Source of the DNA: G965220205 sp965220205
GTDB lineage: Bacteria > Chloroflexota > Dehalococcoidia > Lucifugimonadales > Australimonadaceae
Direction of reading: 5' to 3'
Assembly (NCBI GenBank): GCA_965220205.1
Contig: OZ244812.1
Span: 1,178,001-1,242,000 of the forward strand
DNA: 64,000 nucleotides
Translations under genes and position numbers: made by a program
Shown: piece after piece, positions 1 to 7,617 of the stretch
How positions within the stretch are numbered: position 1 is the stretch's first letter
Layout: each line of letters begins with the position of its first letter
The notes under the pieces: model-generated
What the model was told of the DNA's origin: nothing
The model's database searches: none
Seen by the model: the letters and a program-made list of their open reading frames with translations, nothing else

Positions 1-317
1 CGAGTGTCCTCCCACGACGGAAGGCTCAGCCCCCAACGGAGGTCGTGCGGCATGGCTGCCGAGTCGTAGAACTCATCGGCGTGGGGGAGCAGGCTCGACT
101 CCTCGTACAAGTTGCGTAGCGTCCATCTCTCGATGAACCAGGCCACGTGGCCGAGCTCCCAGATAGCCGGGTTCACGATGGGAATCATCGGCCCCTGCTG
201 CTGGCGCTCGTCGAAGTCGGCAGTCAGGCCGAGGACCGTCTCGACCGAGTCGAGGGCGTCCGCAATCAGGGCATGGGGCGCGCGCGGCGAGGCCGCTGGT
301 CGATCATGGGTACTCAT
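1..317 (-). CDS. EgtB/SenA-like sulfoxide or selenoxide synthase, N-terminal part (cut by window edge)
   Basis: Only the first 105 codons are in the window; the gene runs off the left edge. The start is the ATG at 317, 23 bases after the selD stop, with a GGAG about 10 bases upstream. The translation is a DinB_2-type four-helix domain. It has an N-P-x-I-W-E-L-G-H stretch whose His57 matches the first iron-ligand histidine of EgtB, followed by W-F-I-E-R-W. EgtB joins a sulfur donor to trimethylhistidine (hercynine). The close relative SenA uses a selenosugar to make selenoneine and is encoded beside a SelD homologue (SenC). Lying directly downstream of selD on the same strand favours SenA over EgtB. 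The catalytic FGE-like C-terminal half is not visible, so this is inference. Confidence 0.72.
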   Translation of the reverse strand, partial: MSTHDRPAASPRAPHALIADALDSVETVLGLTADFDERQQQGPMIPIVNPAIWELGHVAWFIERWTLRNLYEESSLLPHADEFYDSAAMPHDLRWGLSLPSWEDT

Positions 318-340
318 CGATAACGGCTCCGAGGATACGG

Positions 341-1387
341 TTAGGGCCCGACCTCGATGGCGCGGCCCGCTTCCGTCCGGGCGACTATCCGGCCAATCAC
401 CGCTCCCGTAACCTCGCGCTGAGCGAGCCCATCGAGCAGGCCTTGGGTCGACTCGGACGGCACGGCGATGAGCAGGCCGCCCGACGTCTGCGCGTCGCAG
501 AGGATGAGCTTGTCCTCGTCGGTTATCTCGGGGCCCCAGGCGACATCCGAGTCGAACGCGTCGAGGTTGTTCCGCGTCCCGCCGGGAACCGCGCGTTCGG
601 CGAGGTCCCGGACGCCGGGCAGCAGCGGCACGCTGGACATGCTGAGCGCCGCCCCGGTTCCGCTGGCCCGCAGCATGCCAAGCAGGTGGCCAATCAGACC
701 GAAGCCCGTGATGTCGGTGGCAGCCTTGACGCCGGCTTCCTGCATGGCCTCGGACGCCGCCCGGTTCAGCTGGCGCATCGCGGCGACGGCCCCGGCAAGC
801 GTGGCGTCGTCGGCGACCCCCGCCTTGGCGGCGGTCGTGATGATCCCGCTGCCGAGCGGCTTGGTCAGCACGAGGTCGTCGCCGGCTGCGGTTGCGGCGT
901 TGGTGACGATGCGGTCAGGATGGACGACGCCGGTGACGGCGAGGCCGTACTTCGGCTCGCGGTCCTTCACCGTATGGCCGCCGGCGATGACAACGCCCGC
1001 TTCTCGCGCCGCGTCCATGCCGCCAAGCAGGATGCGTCCGAGAATCTCCTTGGGCAGGTCCTCGGGGAAGCAGACGATGTTCAGCGCGAGGAGGGGGACG
1101 CCGCCCATGGCGTAGACGTCGCTGAGCGCGTTTACCACGGCGATGGCGCCGAAATCGTAGGGGTCGTCGACGATAGGCGGGAAGAAGTCGACCGTCTGAA
1201 TCACGGCCAGGTCGTCCGTCAGGCGATAGACGGCAGCGTCGTCGCCCGTGTCGAACCCGACGAGCAGATCATCGTGCTGCACGTGGGGGAGGTGGCTCAG
1301 GACCTCGCCGAGATCCTCGGGGCTGAACTTCCCCGCTCAACCCGCGCAGGTTGCCAGACTGGTAAGACGGAACTCTTCTGTTGTCAT
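341..1387 (-). CDS. selD: Selenide, water dikinase (selenophosphate synthetase) with in-frame TGA read as selenocysteine
   Basis: SelD makes selenophosphate from selenide and ATP, the selenium donor for Sec-tRNA and for selenoneine. From ATG 1387 the frame reads MTTEEFRLTSLATCAG, then TGA at 1339-1337 (codon 17), then AGKFSPEDL and on into an unmistakable SelD body (TADDAAVY-like ATP site, QTVDFFPPIVDDPYDFG, NALSDVYAMGG). The TGA sits exactly where SelD proteins carry the active-site Cys or Sec before a conserved Lys. Full length is 348 aa, normal for the family. Starting at 1282 instead would delete the catalytic loop. A perfect TATAAT ends six bases before the ATG and no Shine-Dalgarno is seen, so the mRNA may be leaderless. 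It is co-directional with the SenA-like gene downstream. Confidence 0.93.
1299..1317 (-). promoter_or_regulatory. Candidate bacterial SECIS hairpin of selD
   Basis: Starting 20 bases after the in-frame TGA, an 8-bp stem (AGGATCTC paired with GAGGTCCT, one T-G wobble) closes a GGC loop. The GG in the apical loop lies about 28 bases downstream of the TGA, within the distance typical of bacterial SECIS elements bound by SelB. An alternative hairpin, CGGGG/CCCCG, lies closer to the TGA. Which one forms cannot be decided by eye. Confidence 0.55.
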
Positions 1388-1393
1388 GCGGGG

Positions 1394-1399
1394 ATTATA
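1394..1399 (-). promoter_or_regulatory. -10 element of selD, possible leaderless promoter
   Basis: On the minus strand there is a perfect TATAAT only six bases before the selD ATG. Transcription would begin at or next to the start codon. No convincing -35 is seen. The 178 bases between selD and the vapC gene hold nothing else recognised. Confidence 0.5.
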
Positions 1400-1565
1400 G
1401 ACGCAATCACGGACTCGTGCCGGCGCGGAGCGCCCACCCCTGATAGAGTGAGCCCTCAACTTCGGTCGCGGAGTCGTCGCGCATGCGCGCAGCCAACGGC
1501 GGGGACCGCCCCTCCTCCAATAGCTACTGGGTCATCCCGGGCCGCAAGGCGCGAAGACCGCCCTG

Positions 1566-1946
1566 CTACGCAGGCATCGTCCGCACACCGTACTTCGGGA
1601 TGTGGGCGTCGTCCGTGACGAGGACGAGCCCCTCCGCCAGCGCTTGGGCAACGAGCATCCGGTCGAAAGGGTCCCGATGATGGGGCGGGAGCATCCCCGC
1701 CTGCTTCGCGTGGGCGAGCGTGATCGGCAGCGCCGCGAACCCTGCTTCCTGGACCGTATCGGCCAGATTGTCGGGGGTCCGAAGCTTCCCCTGCGAGCGC
1801 TTGATCGCCATCTCCCAGATGCTGGCGGCGCTGACGAAGACCTCGTTGCGGGTATCGGTGATTGACCGACGAGCGTCGGCGTTCAGCGCCTGGCTATCCT
1901 CGAGTGCCCATAGCAATACATGGGTGTCGAGCAACAGCCGCGGCAC
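1566..1946 (-). CDS. VapC-like PIN-domain toxin ribonuclease
   Basis: This is a 126-aa PIN-domain protein of the type II toxin-antitoxin class; such toxins are Mg-dependent RNases. Visible PIN acidic residues are Asp in LLLDTHVLLWA near the N-terminus, Glu in SIWEMAIK, Asp in HRDPFDRMLVAQA and Asp in LVTDDAHI. The GTG start at 1946 shares one base with the antitoxin stop (TAGTG), a normal translationally coupled arrangement. A frame continues further upstream but overlaps the antitoxin and lacks family similarity, so the GTG is preferred. All four acidic positions are intact, so the toxin looks functional. Confidence 0.9.
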   Translation of the reverse strand: MPRLLLDTHVLLWALEDSQALNADARRSITDTRNEVFVSAASIWEMAIKRSQGKLRTPDNLADTVQEAGFAALPITLAHAKQAGMLPPHHRDPFDRMLVAQALAEGLVLVTDDAHIPKYGVRTMPA

Positions 1947-2176
1947 TACGACTCGCCCTCGAACGCCTCGATGACCTCCAGCGGGGTCTCGTCGAAGTCG
2001 GGGGCGATCCATATCTGGCCCTTGAGCAAGCCCAGCTTGCGCTCACTCGGGCCGCGATGAGGCACGAGGTCGAGGTAGGGCTTGCCGGCCTTGGCGATCA
2101 CGACGGTCTCCCCTTGCCAGACCAGCTCGCCAAGCCGCGAAAGCTGGGACTTGGCTTCGTGCATGTTCACTTGCAT
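1946..2176 (-). CDS. Phd/YefM-type antitoxin
   Basis: This is a 76-aa antitoxin preceding the PIN toxin. The N-terminal half (NMHEAKSQLSRLGELV, then GETVVIAKAGKPYLDLVP) is the Phd/YefM DNA-binding fold. The C-terminal half (GQIWIAPDFDETPLEVIEAF) matches the toxin-wrapping tail often paired with PIN toxins. The start is ATG 2176, with AAAGG about 10 bases upstream. Antitoxins of this family autoregulate, and an operator-like palindrome lies just upstream. Confidence 0.88.
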   Translation of the reverse strand: MQVNMHEAKSQLSRLGELVWQGETVVIAKAGKPYLDLVPHRGPSERKLGLLKGQIWIAPDFDETPLEVIEAFEGES

Positions 2177-2189
2177 AGGGCGCGCCTTT

Positions 2190-2211
2190 CTTAGCTAAGT
2201 CGGGCTAAGTC
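2190..2211 (-). promoter_or_regulatory. Operator-like palindrome and direct repeats upstream of the toxin-antitoxin pair
   Basis: CTTAGCTAAG at 2190-2199 is a perfect 10-bp palindrome. GCTAAGTC occurs at 2194-2201 and again at 2204-2211, a spacing of exactly 10 bases. These lie 14-35 bases upstream of the antitoxin start. They are a plausible autoregulatory site for Phd-type antitoxin binding; this is inference from position and symmetry. Confidence 0.5.
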
Positions 2212-2336
2212 TAGCGAGAGCGCCGAGCGCGGTCAAGGACGATCCGGACGATCCGCTCAGGCGTAGCGCCCCGTGCGGCGGAGCGCTACACTCCGCCCGC
2301 AGGGGACACGCACGTTGCCAAGGGAGGAGCTCTGCG

Positions 2337-2939
2337 ATGATGGACGCTCGCAGCGTCGTGGAAGTCGTTGACGCGCTGGAGGCGGCGGACGTTCACGTAT
2401 GGGTGAACGGCGGGTGGGGCGTAGACGCGTTGCTCGGCGAACAGACTCGACCCCACGACGATTTGGACGTGTTCATTCCGTCGGCGTACGTTGAGGCCTC
2501 CCAGCAGGCGCTGAGACCGCTAGGGTTCGAATTGATGACGGACGAATTGCCGCAAGGCTACGTCGTCCGGGACGCGGCCGACCGCCGCGTCGACTTCCAC
2601 CCGCTCAGCATGCAGGCGGACGGCAGCGGCGTCCAGCACATGCTCGACGGAGGAACGTGGGTGATGTCCTCCGCCGGTTCCCAGGGCTCGGGCCTGATCG
2701 GCGGCCGCGCGGTGCGATGCCTCACCCCCGATGAGGCGGTCCGCGAACACCTGGGGTACGAACCTGGCAGGCAGGACTACGAGGACATGCAGCTGCTCAG
2801 GGACCGTTTTGGCGTCCAGTTGCCGCCCCCGTATGACAAGCAGCCGACCAAGGGGTTGCCGACCGCCGGGAATGAAGGCAAGGCAGCGGTTGAGGGCGAT
2901 CTGAAGGCCCATGAGAGGAGCGGCGAATGGCGACGGTAA
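2337..2939 (+). CDS. Nucleotidyltransferase of the aminoglycoside/lincosamide adenylyltransferase type
   Basis: This is a 200-aa protein beginning after a strong GGGAGGAG site (ATG 2337, or ATG 2340 three bases on). Residues about 22-47 hold the pol-beta type signature NGGWGVDALLG followed by HDDLDVFI, with the two metal-binding Asp residues. RRVDFHPL, the usual third acidic strand, follows. LnuA/ANT(2'')-like enzymes adenylylate lincosamides or aminoglycosides, but most environmental relatives are uncharacterised, so resistance is not claimed. The C-terminal 30 residues are low-complexity and hydrophilic. The 3' end overlaps the next gene by 13 bases. Confidence 0.75.
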   Translation: MMDARSVVEVVDALEAADVHVWVNGGWGVDALLGEQTRPHDDLDVFIPSAYVEASQQALRPLGFELMTDELPQGYVVRDAADRRVDFHPLSMQADGSGVQHMLDGGTWVMSSAGSQGSGLIGGRAVRCLTPDEAVREHLGYEPGRQDYEDMQLLRDRFGVQLPPPYDKQPTKGLPTAGNEGKAAVEGDLKAHERSGEWRR

Positions 2940-4006
2940 TCGACGCTGACACGCATGTGATCGAGTCGGAGCGCGTCTAGGACTTCTTCGACGAGGAACT
3001 GGCCCACCGCAAGCCCCAACTCGTGCCCTGCGCGGACCCGAACACCGGGAACGTCCGCAACTTCTGGATCATCGACAGCAAGCTGGTCCCGCATCCGCCC
3101 GGAAAGGGCGGCCAAGCGCTGGCGACGCCTCCCGTCGACGACGAAATCCGCGGCTCGACGGCCTGGCGCAAGCGCGCGATGACCGACGTCGACGCCCGGA
3201 TGGACGACGCCACGGACATGGGTGTCGACGTCCAGGTCGTCTACCCGACGCTGTTCATCGGCTTTCTCACGCACGACGTAGAGCTGGAGGTAGCCCTAGC
3301 GAGGTCGTACAACCGCTTCATGGCCGACGCCTGCTCCCGGTCGGGGGGCCGCATGCGCTGGGTGGCGGTCCCGCCCCTCCGGGACCTCGACAAGACGATG
3401 GAGGAGCTGCACTTCGGCAAGGAGAACGGCGCGTGCGGCGTGCTCTTCCGTGGCGTCGAGAAGGACCGCTCGCTCGCGGAGCCGTACTTCTTCCCCGTCT
3501 ACGAGGAGGCGCAGCGCCTGGACCTCCCCATCTGCATCCACACAGGGCCCGGTTCGCCAACGCTCACGGAGTTCTTCGACAGCCGCTTGAGCTTCGTGTT
3601 CCCGGACGTGCGGCTGCTGCCGGTAATGGCCTTCTACGACCTCGCGTGCAGCAAGGTTCCCGAGCGCTTCCCCGATCTCCGGTGGGGGTTCATCGAGGCG
3701 AACTCGTCGTGGGTGCCCTACCTAGCCCACTTCCTCCACCGGCGTCTCAGGGTCGCCCGCGAGGCGTTTGGACCGGACTACTTCCGCGAGCACCGGCTGT
3801 TCGTCGCGTGCGAGGCGGACGAGGACCTGCCGTACATCCTCCAGCACCTCGGCGAGGACAATATGATCACCGGCTCGGACTACGGCCACGGCGACCAGTC
3901 CGCGGAGCCGGAGCTAGTCCAGCTGTTGCGCGGACGGGAGGACGTGCCGCCGGCGGTGCTGGAGAAGGTCCTCTCCGACAACCCCGCCCGCCTGTATGGG
4001 TTCTAG
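2927..4006 (+). pseudogene. Amidohydrolase (amidohydrolase 2/ACMSD-like) interrupted by an in-frame TAG at codon 18
   Basis: The frame starts at ATG 2927 behind GAGAGGAG, reads ATVIDADTHVIESERV, meets TAG at 2978-2980, and continues DFFDEELAHRKPQLV to a normal C-terminus at 4006. Family members usually have Trp before DFF, so a single TGG to TAG change explains the stop. The metal-site residues are DxH (DADTH), His in ICIHTG, and Asp in GSDYGHGD. An internal start at 3023 would lose the DxH ligands. It is either a recent pseudogene, a sequencing or assembly error, or a suppressed amber codon. TAG is not a Sec codon, so selenocysteine does not explain it. Confidence 0.8.
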
Positions 4007-4663
4007 GGGCGAGCCGACAGCCTCTTGCGGGCGGGCGCTGGGGCGCCAGACCGTACTGTAGCCAGAACTTTCGAGTGGGTCGTCTCGTTGAGTTTGCACC
4101 GCGACAAAGCGCCGTCGACGACGGGGGAGGCGAGATATGCGGTGGGAGAGCTGCAACTCATGGCCTGCCCGCCAGAACCGCGCCGATGAGACGCCGGCCC
4201 GAAGCGCAGCTGGAGAAGATGCCCTCCACATCGGTGCGGCCTCTCATCTCCTAGTTAGGCCGCTTCTGGAGTTTGTTCGACCATATCTGCTTCCCGTACG
4301 CCCTGGGGAAAGCGGTCAACGCCAGGACTTCGGTCCTGCGTCGGCCAACAGCTCGGGGCCTGGGCTGACCGGAGCCTCCCCCATCCTCCGAACGAACGTC
4401 GTGGCAGGTCAGCCGAGCCGCTCCATGTCCAAGCTCTCCACCCGCCGGGAACAGATACTTGACTTCCTGCGGATTCAGCAGCCTAGTAGCTCGCATAGGG
4501 AATTGAGTAACCTGTGCCCGTCGGATATGCTGCCGACGCGGCAGCCCCGGACCGGATCGCGGTTGGCGGCCGTGGGAGGAGTCCGGTGGAGCGCGCCGTC
4601 AGCCTCTAGCAGGCGGCGGGCGGGCGAGTCCAAAGAGCAGCGCTTAGCCAGGGGGTAAGAGAC
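4007..4663 (+). other. Intergenic region, no convincing gene
   Basis: This 657-base gap lies between the broken amidohydrolase and the UbiD gene. Open frames on both strands show no family similarity. A short stretch from ATG 4425 reads MSKLSTRREQILDFL, which resembles the LexA N-terminus, but the next residues do not continue the helix-turn-helix. At most it is a decayed fragment. No tRNA, repeat or terminator was recognised. Confidence 0.4.
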
Positions 4664-6139
4664 ATGGCCAGAGAACCCTCCGCGCGTTCCCGCGTCGACT
4701 ACAAGGACATCCGAGAGTACGCAGCCCTTCTCGAGCGGGAGGGACTCCTCCGCCGAGTCCAGGCCGAGGTGGACTTGGATGGCGAGATCGGAGCGATCTG
4801 CGCGCGTTCCCTCGATCAGGGCGGGCCGGGACTGTTGTTCGAGAACATCAAGGACTACCCTGACGGCAAGCTCGTCACCAACATCATCTCGACCACGCCA
4901 CAGGCGGCGATCGCATTCAATACGGACCAGAACGACGACCGGATACTCGACGTCATCCACTACGGGAAGGAGCACCCCATCGCCCCCACGGTCATCGACG
5001 CCGCTCCTTGCCAGGAGGTCGTTCACACCGGGGACGACGTGGACCTGTACATGTTCCCCACCCCGGTTTGGCACGAGAAGGATGGCGGGCCTTACATCGG
5101 CACGACGGCCGGCGTCACGACGATGAACCCTGAGAACGGGTACATCAACAGCGGCTTGTACCGGTGCATGATCCTGGACAAGACCACCATGACCGCAGAG
5201 ATGCGGGGCGACCATGAGATCGGCGAGGACCCCATGAAGCGGGGCTCGCAGGGCGGCCACGTGGACGTCCTCAAGAATGAACGGGTGGGCAAGAACAGCC
5301 CGATCGCTCTCGCCATTGGGATGGACCCGCTGTTGACCTACGTCGCGGGCCAGGGCGTCCCCTCGGATGAACTGGAGCACGCCGAGTACGCGGTCGCAGG
5401 CGGGTGGCGCGGCGAACCCGTCGAACTCGTCAAGTGCAAGACGAACGACCTGCTCGTCCCGGCGCACTCGGAGATCATCATCGAGGGCGAGGTGCTCGCC
5501 TATGAGCGCAGCCCCGACGGACCCTGGGGAGAGAACGCCGACATCTACAACGGCTATCAGAAGGTCTTCGTGGTCAAGGCCACCTGCATCACCCACCGGC
5601 GGGACCCCATGAACTACGGGCTGATCTGCCGACCCCTCCAGGACTACCCCAAGTTCCTCATGGCGGCCGGGCTGCGGAACAACCTCGGATCGGCGCTCGA
5701 CATCGTGAGCGACGCCCATGTGTTTCCCCGCACCGGCAATCGGCCTTTCGCGGTTGTTGCCGCCCGGGTCGACAAGCCCGAAGACATCGAAACGATTATC
5801 CAAGCGGTGGAGAGCATGCCTCGCGAGTCGTACCTTTCCGCTCTTCCCCGTTGGCTCGTCATCGTCGATGAGGGCGCGGACGTGCGGGACCGCGATGATC
5901 TGCTTTGGCGCTTCACGCTCGGCGTGCGACCCGACAAAGACATCATCGTCCGTCCGGTCCGCGGACGGAGCTTCGGCCCGGCCATACCCATGCTCGTTAT
6001 TGACGCGACCTTCAAGAACAAGCCGGAGCTCGAATGGGGTCCTGGCGTCGACGTGGGCGCGGACCCCCCAGTGGCAAAGACGACCCCGGAGATGGCGCGA
6101 CGGCTCGATGCGCGTTGGCAGGAGCTCGGGCTCGACTAG
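4664..6139 (+). CDS. UbiD-family prenyl-FMN-dependent (de)carboxylase
   Basis: This is a 491-aa protein of typical UbiD length. UbiD enzymes reversibly decarboxylate aromatic or unsaturated acids using prenylated FMN. Diagnostic stretches are YKDIREYAALLEREG at the N-terminus, GGPYIGTTAGVTTMNPENG and YINSGLYRCMI in the prFMN/metal region, SEIIIEGEVL with conserved acidic residues, and GPWGENADIYNGY. The start at 4664 follows AGGGGGTAAGAG. No UbiX (prenyltransferase) is nearby, so the cofactor must be supplied from elsewhere. It leads a co-directional run with two Rieske oxygenases, which suggests aromatic acid catabolism. The substrate cannot be deduced. Confidence 0.92.
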   Translation: MAREPSARSRVDYKDIREYAALLEREGLLRRVQAEVDLDGEIGAICARSLDQGGPGLLFENIKDYPDGKLVTNIISTTPQAAIAFNTDQNDDRILDVIHYGKEHPIAPTVIDAAPCQEVVHTGDDVDLYMFPTPVWHEKDGGPYIGTTAGVTTMNPENGYINSGLYRCMILDKTTMTAEMRGDHEIGEDPMKRGSQGGHVDVLKNERVGKNSPIALAIGMDPLLTYVAGQGVPSDELEHAEYAVAGGWRGEPVELVKCKTNDLLVPAHSEIIIEGEVLAYERSPDGPWGENADIYNGYQKVFVVKATCITHRRDPMNYGLICRPLQDYPKFLMAAGLRNNLGSALDIVSDAHVFPRTGNRPFAVVAARVDKPEDIETIIQAVESMPRESYLSALPRWLVIVDEGADVRDRDDLLWRFTLGVRPDKDIIVRPVRGRSFGPAIPMLVIDATFKNKPELEWGPGVDVGADPPVAKTTPEMARRLDARWQELGLD

Positions 6140-6190
6140 GGCCCCGCGCCGACCCAGTTCTCCCAGCTCACAGCGGAGGAGGCGCACACC

Positions 6191-7453
6191 ATGCTAAGTC
6201 AAGAGGACAACGAGCTCCTGGTCCGCGTCGGACCGGGCACCGCCATGGGCGAACTGCTCCGCCGTTACTGGCAGCCAGCCGCGCTCTCCGAAGAACTACC
6301 GCGCCAAGGTGCGCCGGTCCCCGTCCGGTTGCTGGGCGAGGACTTGGTGCTCTTCCGCGACGATTTGGGCCGGCCTGGCTTGCTCGGCCTCATCTGTTCC
6401 CACCGGGGCGCCAACTTGAGCTACGGCCGCCTGGAGGACGGGGGGCTCCGGTGCATCTACCACGGCTGGCTCTACGACATCCACGGGAACTGCCTCGAGC
6501 AGCCCGGGGAGCCGGCGGGGAGCACGTTCTACGAGCGGATCCGTCACAAGGCCTACCCATGTCAAGAGGTGGCCGGAGTCATATTCGCGTATCTCGGCCC
6601 AGGCGAGCCGCCGCTGGTCCCCGCCTACGAAGTGCTCGACGGCCCTGCCGAGCTCAGGTCCGCCACCAAGATCTATCGCGAGTGCAACTACCTGCAGGCC
6701 AACGAGGGGAACCTCGACTCGGTGCACCTCTCATTTCTTCACTCGCGAGTCCGCGCCCCCGGGGAAGCTGCGCCGCGTGAAGGCTCGGGCGACGGCCCCT
6801 TCGACGTCATCGATCCTGAGGAGACCGACTACGGCCTCCGCGTCTACTGGGTGCGCAACACGAGCCCCGACCGCTACTTCTTGCACGTGACGAACTTCGT
6901 CCTCCCCAACCTGTGCTCGCTGGGGGGACGCGGGGAGACTGGACGGGGCTACCGCGTCAACTGGCATGTGCCCATCGACGACGCTCACCATTGGGAGTTT
7001 GTGATGGTGCGCGGCCACAACGCTGAGGACATCACAGCCCAGAAGGGCTCGCTCCGAGACCAGCTGACGGCGGACTACCGCCTCCTGCGCAACGCATCGA
7101 ACCGCTATCTTCAGGACCGTCAGGAGATGGCGGAGCGCACGTACGCCGGCCTCGGTATGAACAACTACCCACAGGACGCCTGTGTCACAGACCCGCTCGG
7201 CGTCCAGGACCGCACGCAGGAGCACTTGGGCTACGGGGACAAGACCATCATCGCGATGCGCAACCTGCTCCTGCGCTCGATCCGCGAGATGCAGGAAGGG
7301 AACGAGCCTGCGCACGTGGTGCGCGACCCCGCCGCGAACCACTTCGATCACGCCCTCGGGGGAGGCGCCGTGCTCTCCCGCTCAGTGGACTGGCGCTCTT
7401 ACTGGGAGGAGGAGGCCCTCAAGCCGGCCAAACCGACCGCGGGCCATTCGTAA
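6191..7453 (+). CDS. Rieske-type aromatic ring-hydroxylating oxygenase, alpha subunit (copy 1)
   Basis: This is a 420-aa phthalate-dioxygenase-like terminal oxygenase. The Rieske [2Fe-2S] motif is CSHRGANLSYGRLEDG followed by LRCIYHGW (C-x-H, 17 residues, C-x2-H), near residues 73-95. The mononuclear iron site is NEGNLDSVHLSFLH, giving the conserved Asp and two His. It begins 51 bases after the UbiD gene, so probably shares its transcript. No reductase or ferredoxin component is encoded nearby, so electrons must come from an unlinked partner. It is a close paralogue of the next gene. Confidence 0.93.
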   Translation: MLSQEDNELLVRVGPGTAMGELLRRYWQPAALSEELPRQGAPVPVRLLGEDLVLFRDDLGRPGLLGLICSHRGANLSYGRLEDGGLRCIYHGWLYDIHGNCLEQPGEPAGSTFYERIRHKAYPCQEVAGVIFAYLGPGEPPLVPAYEVLDGPAELRSATKIYRECNYLQANEGNLDSVHLSFLHSRVRAPGEAAPREGSGDGPFDVIDPEETDYGLRVYWVRNTSPDRYFLHVTNFVLPNLCSLGGRGETGRGYRVNWHVPIDDAHHWEFVMVRGHNAEDITAQKGSLRDQLTADYRLLRNASNRYLQDRQEMAERTYAGLGMNNYPQDACVTDPLGVQDRTQEHLGYGDKTIIAMRNLLLRSIREMQEGNEPAHVVRDPAANHFDHALGGGAVLSRSVDWRSYWEEEALKPAKPTAGHS

Positions 7454-7479
7454 GCGTTCCCATGCCGCCTGCTGGGCGG

Positions 7480-7508
7480 TTGACACTCTCCTCCCTGTGT
7501 GCAATAGT
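7480..7508 (+). promoter_or_regulatory. Putative sigma-70-type promoter before the second Rieske gene
   Basis: TTGACA at 7480-7485, then 17 bases, then AATAGT at 7503-7508. It lies in the 164-base gap between the Rieske paralogues, about 110 bases before the TTG start. The -35 is a perfect consensus match; the -10 matches four of six positions. Confidence 0.5.
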
Positions 7509-7617
7509 CGGCTCCGCTAGTCGACGCGCCAAGTTCCGACGATAACCGCAAAACAAACGGGCAGTCTGTACGGAATCCAGAGTGCCGGGTTGAATTGGGT
7601 CACTGGGGAGTGAACGC

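Noticed and set aside
4425..4500. LexA N-terminal similarity (MSKLSTRREQILDFL)
   Set aside because: Similarity stops after about 15 residues and no helix-turn-helix or protease domain follows; could be chance.
4475..6187. 570-codon open frame antisense to the UbiD gene
   Set aside because: No family similarity and Arg/His/Val-rich composition typical of antisense frames in GC-rich DNA; the sense strand encodes a clear UbiD.
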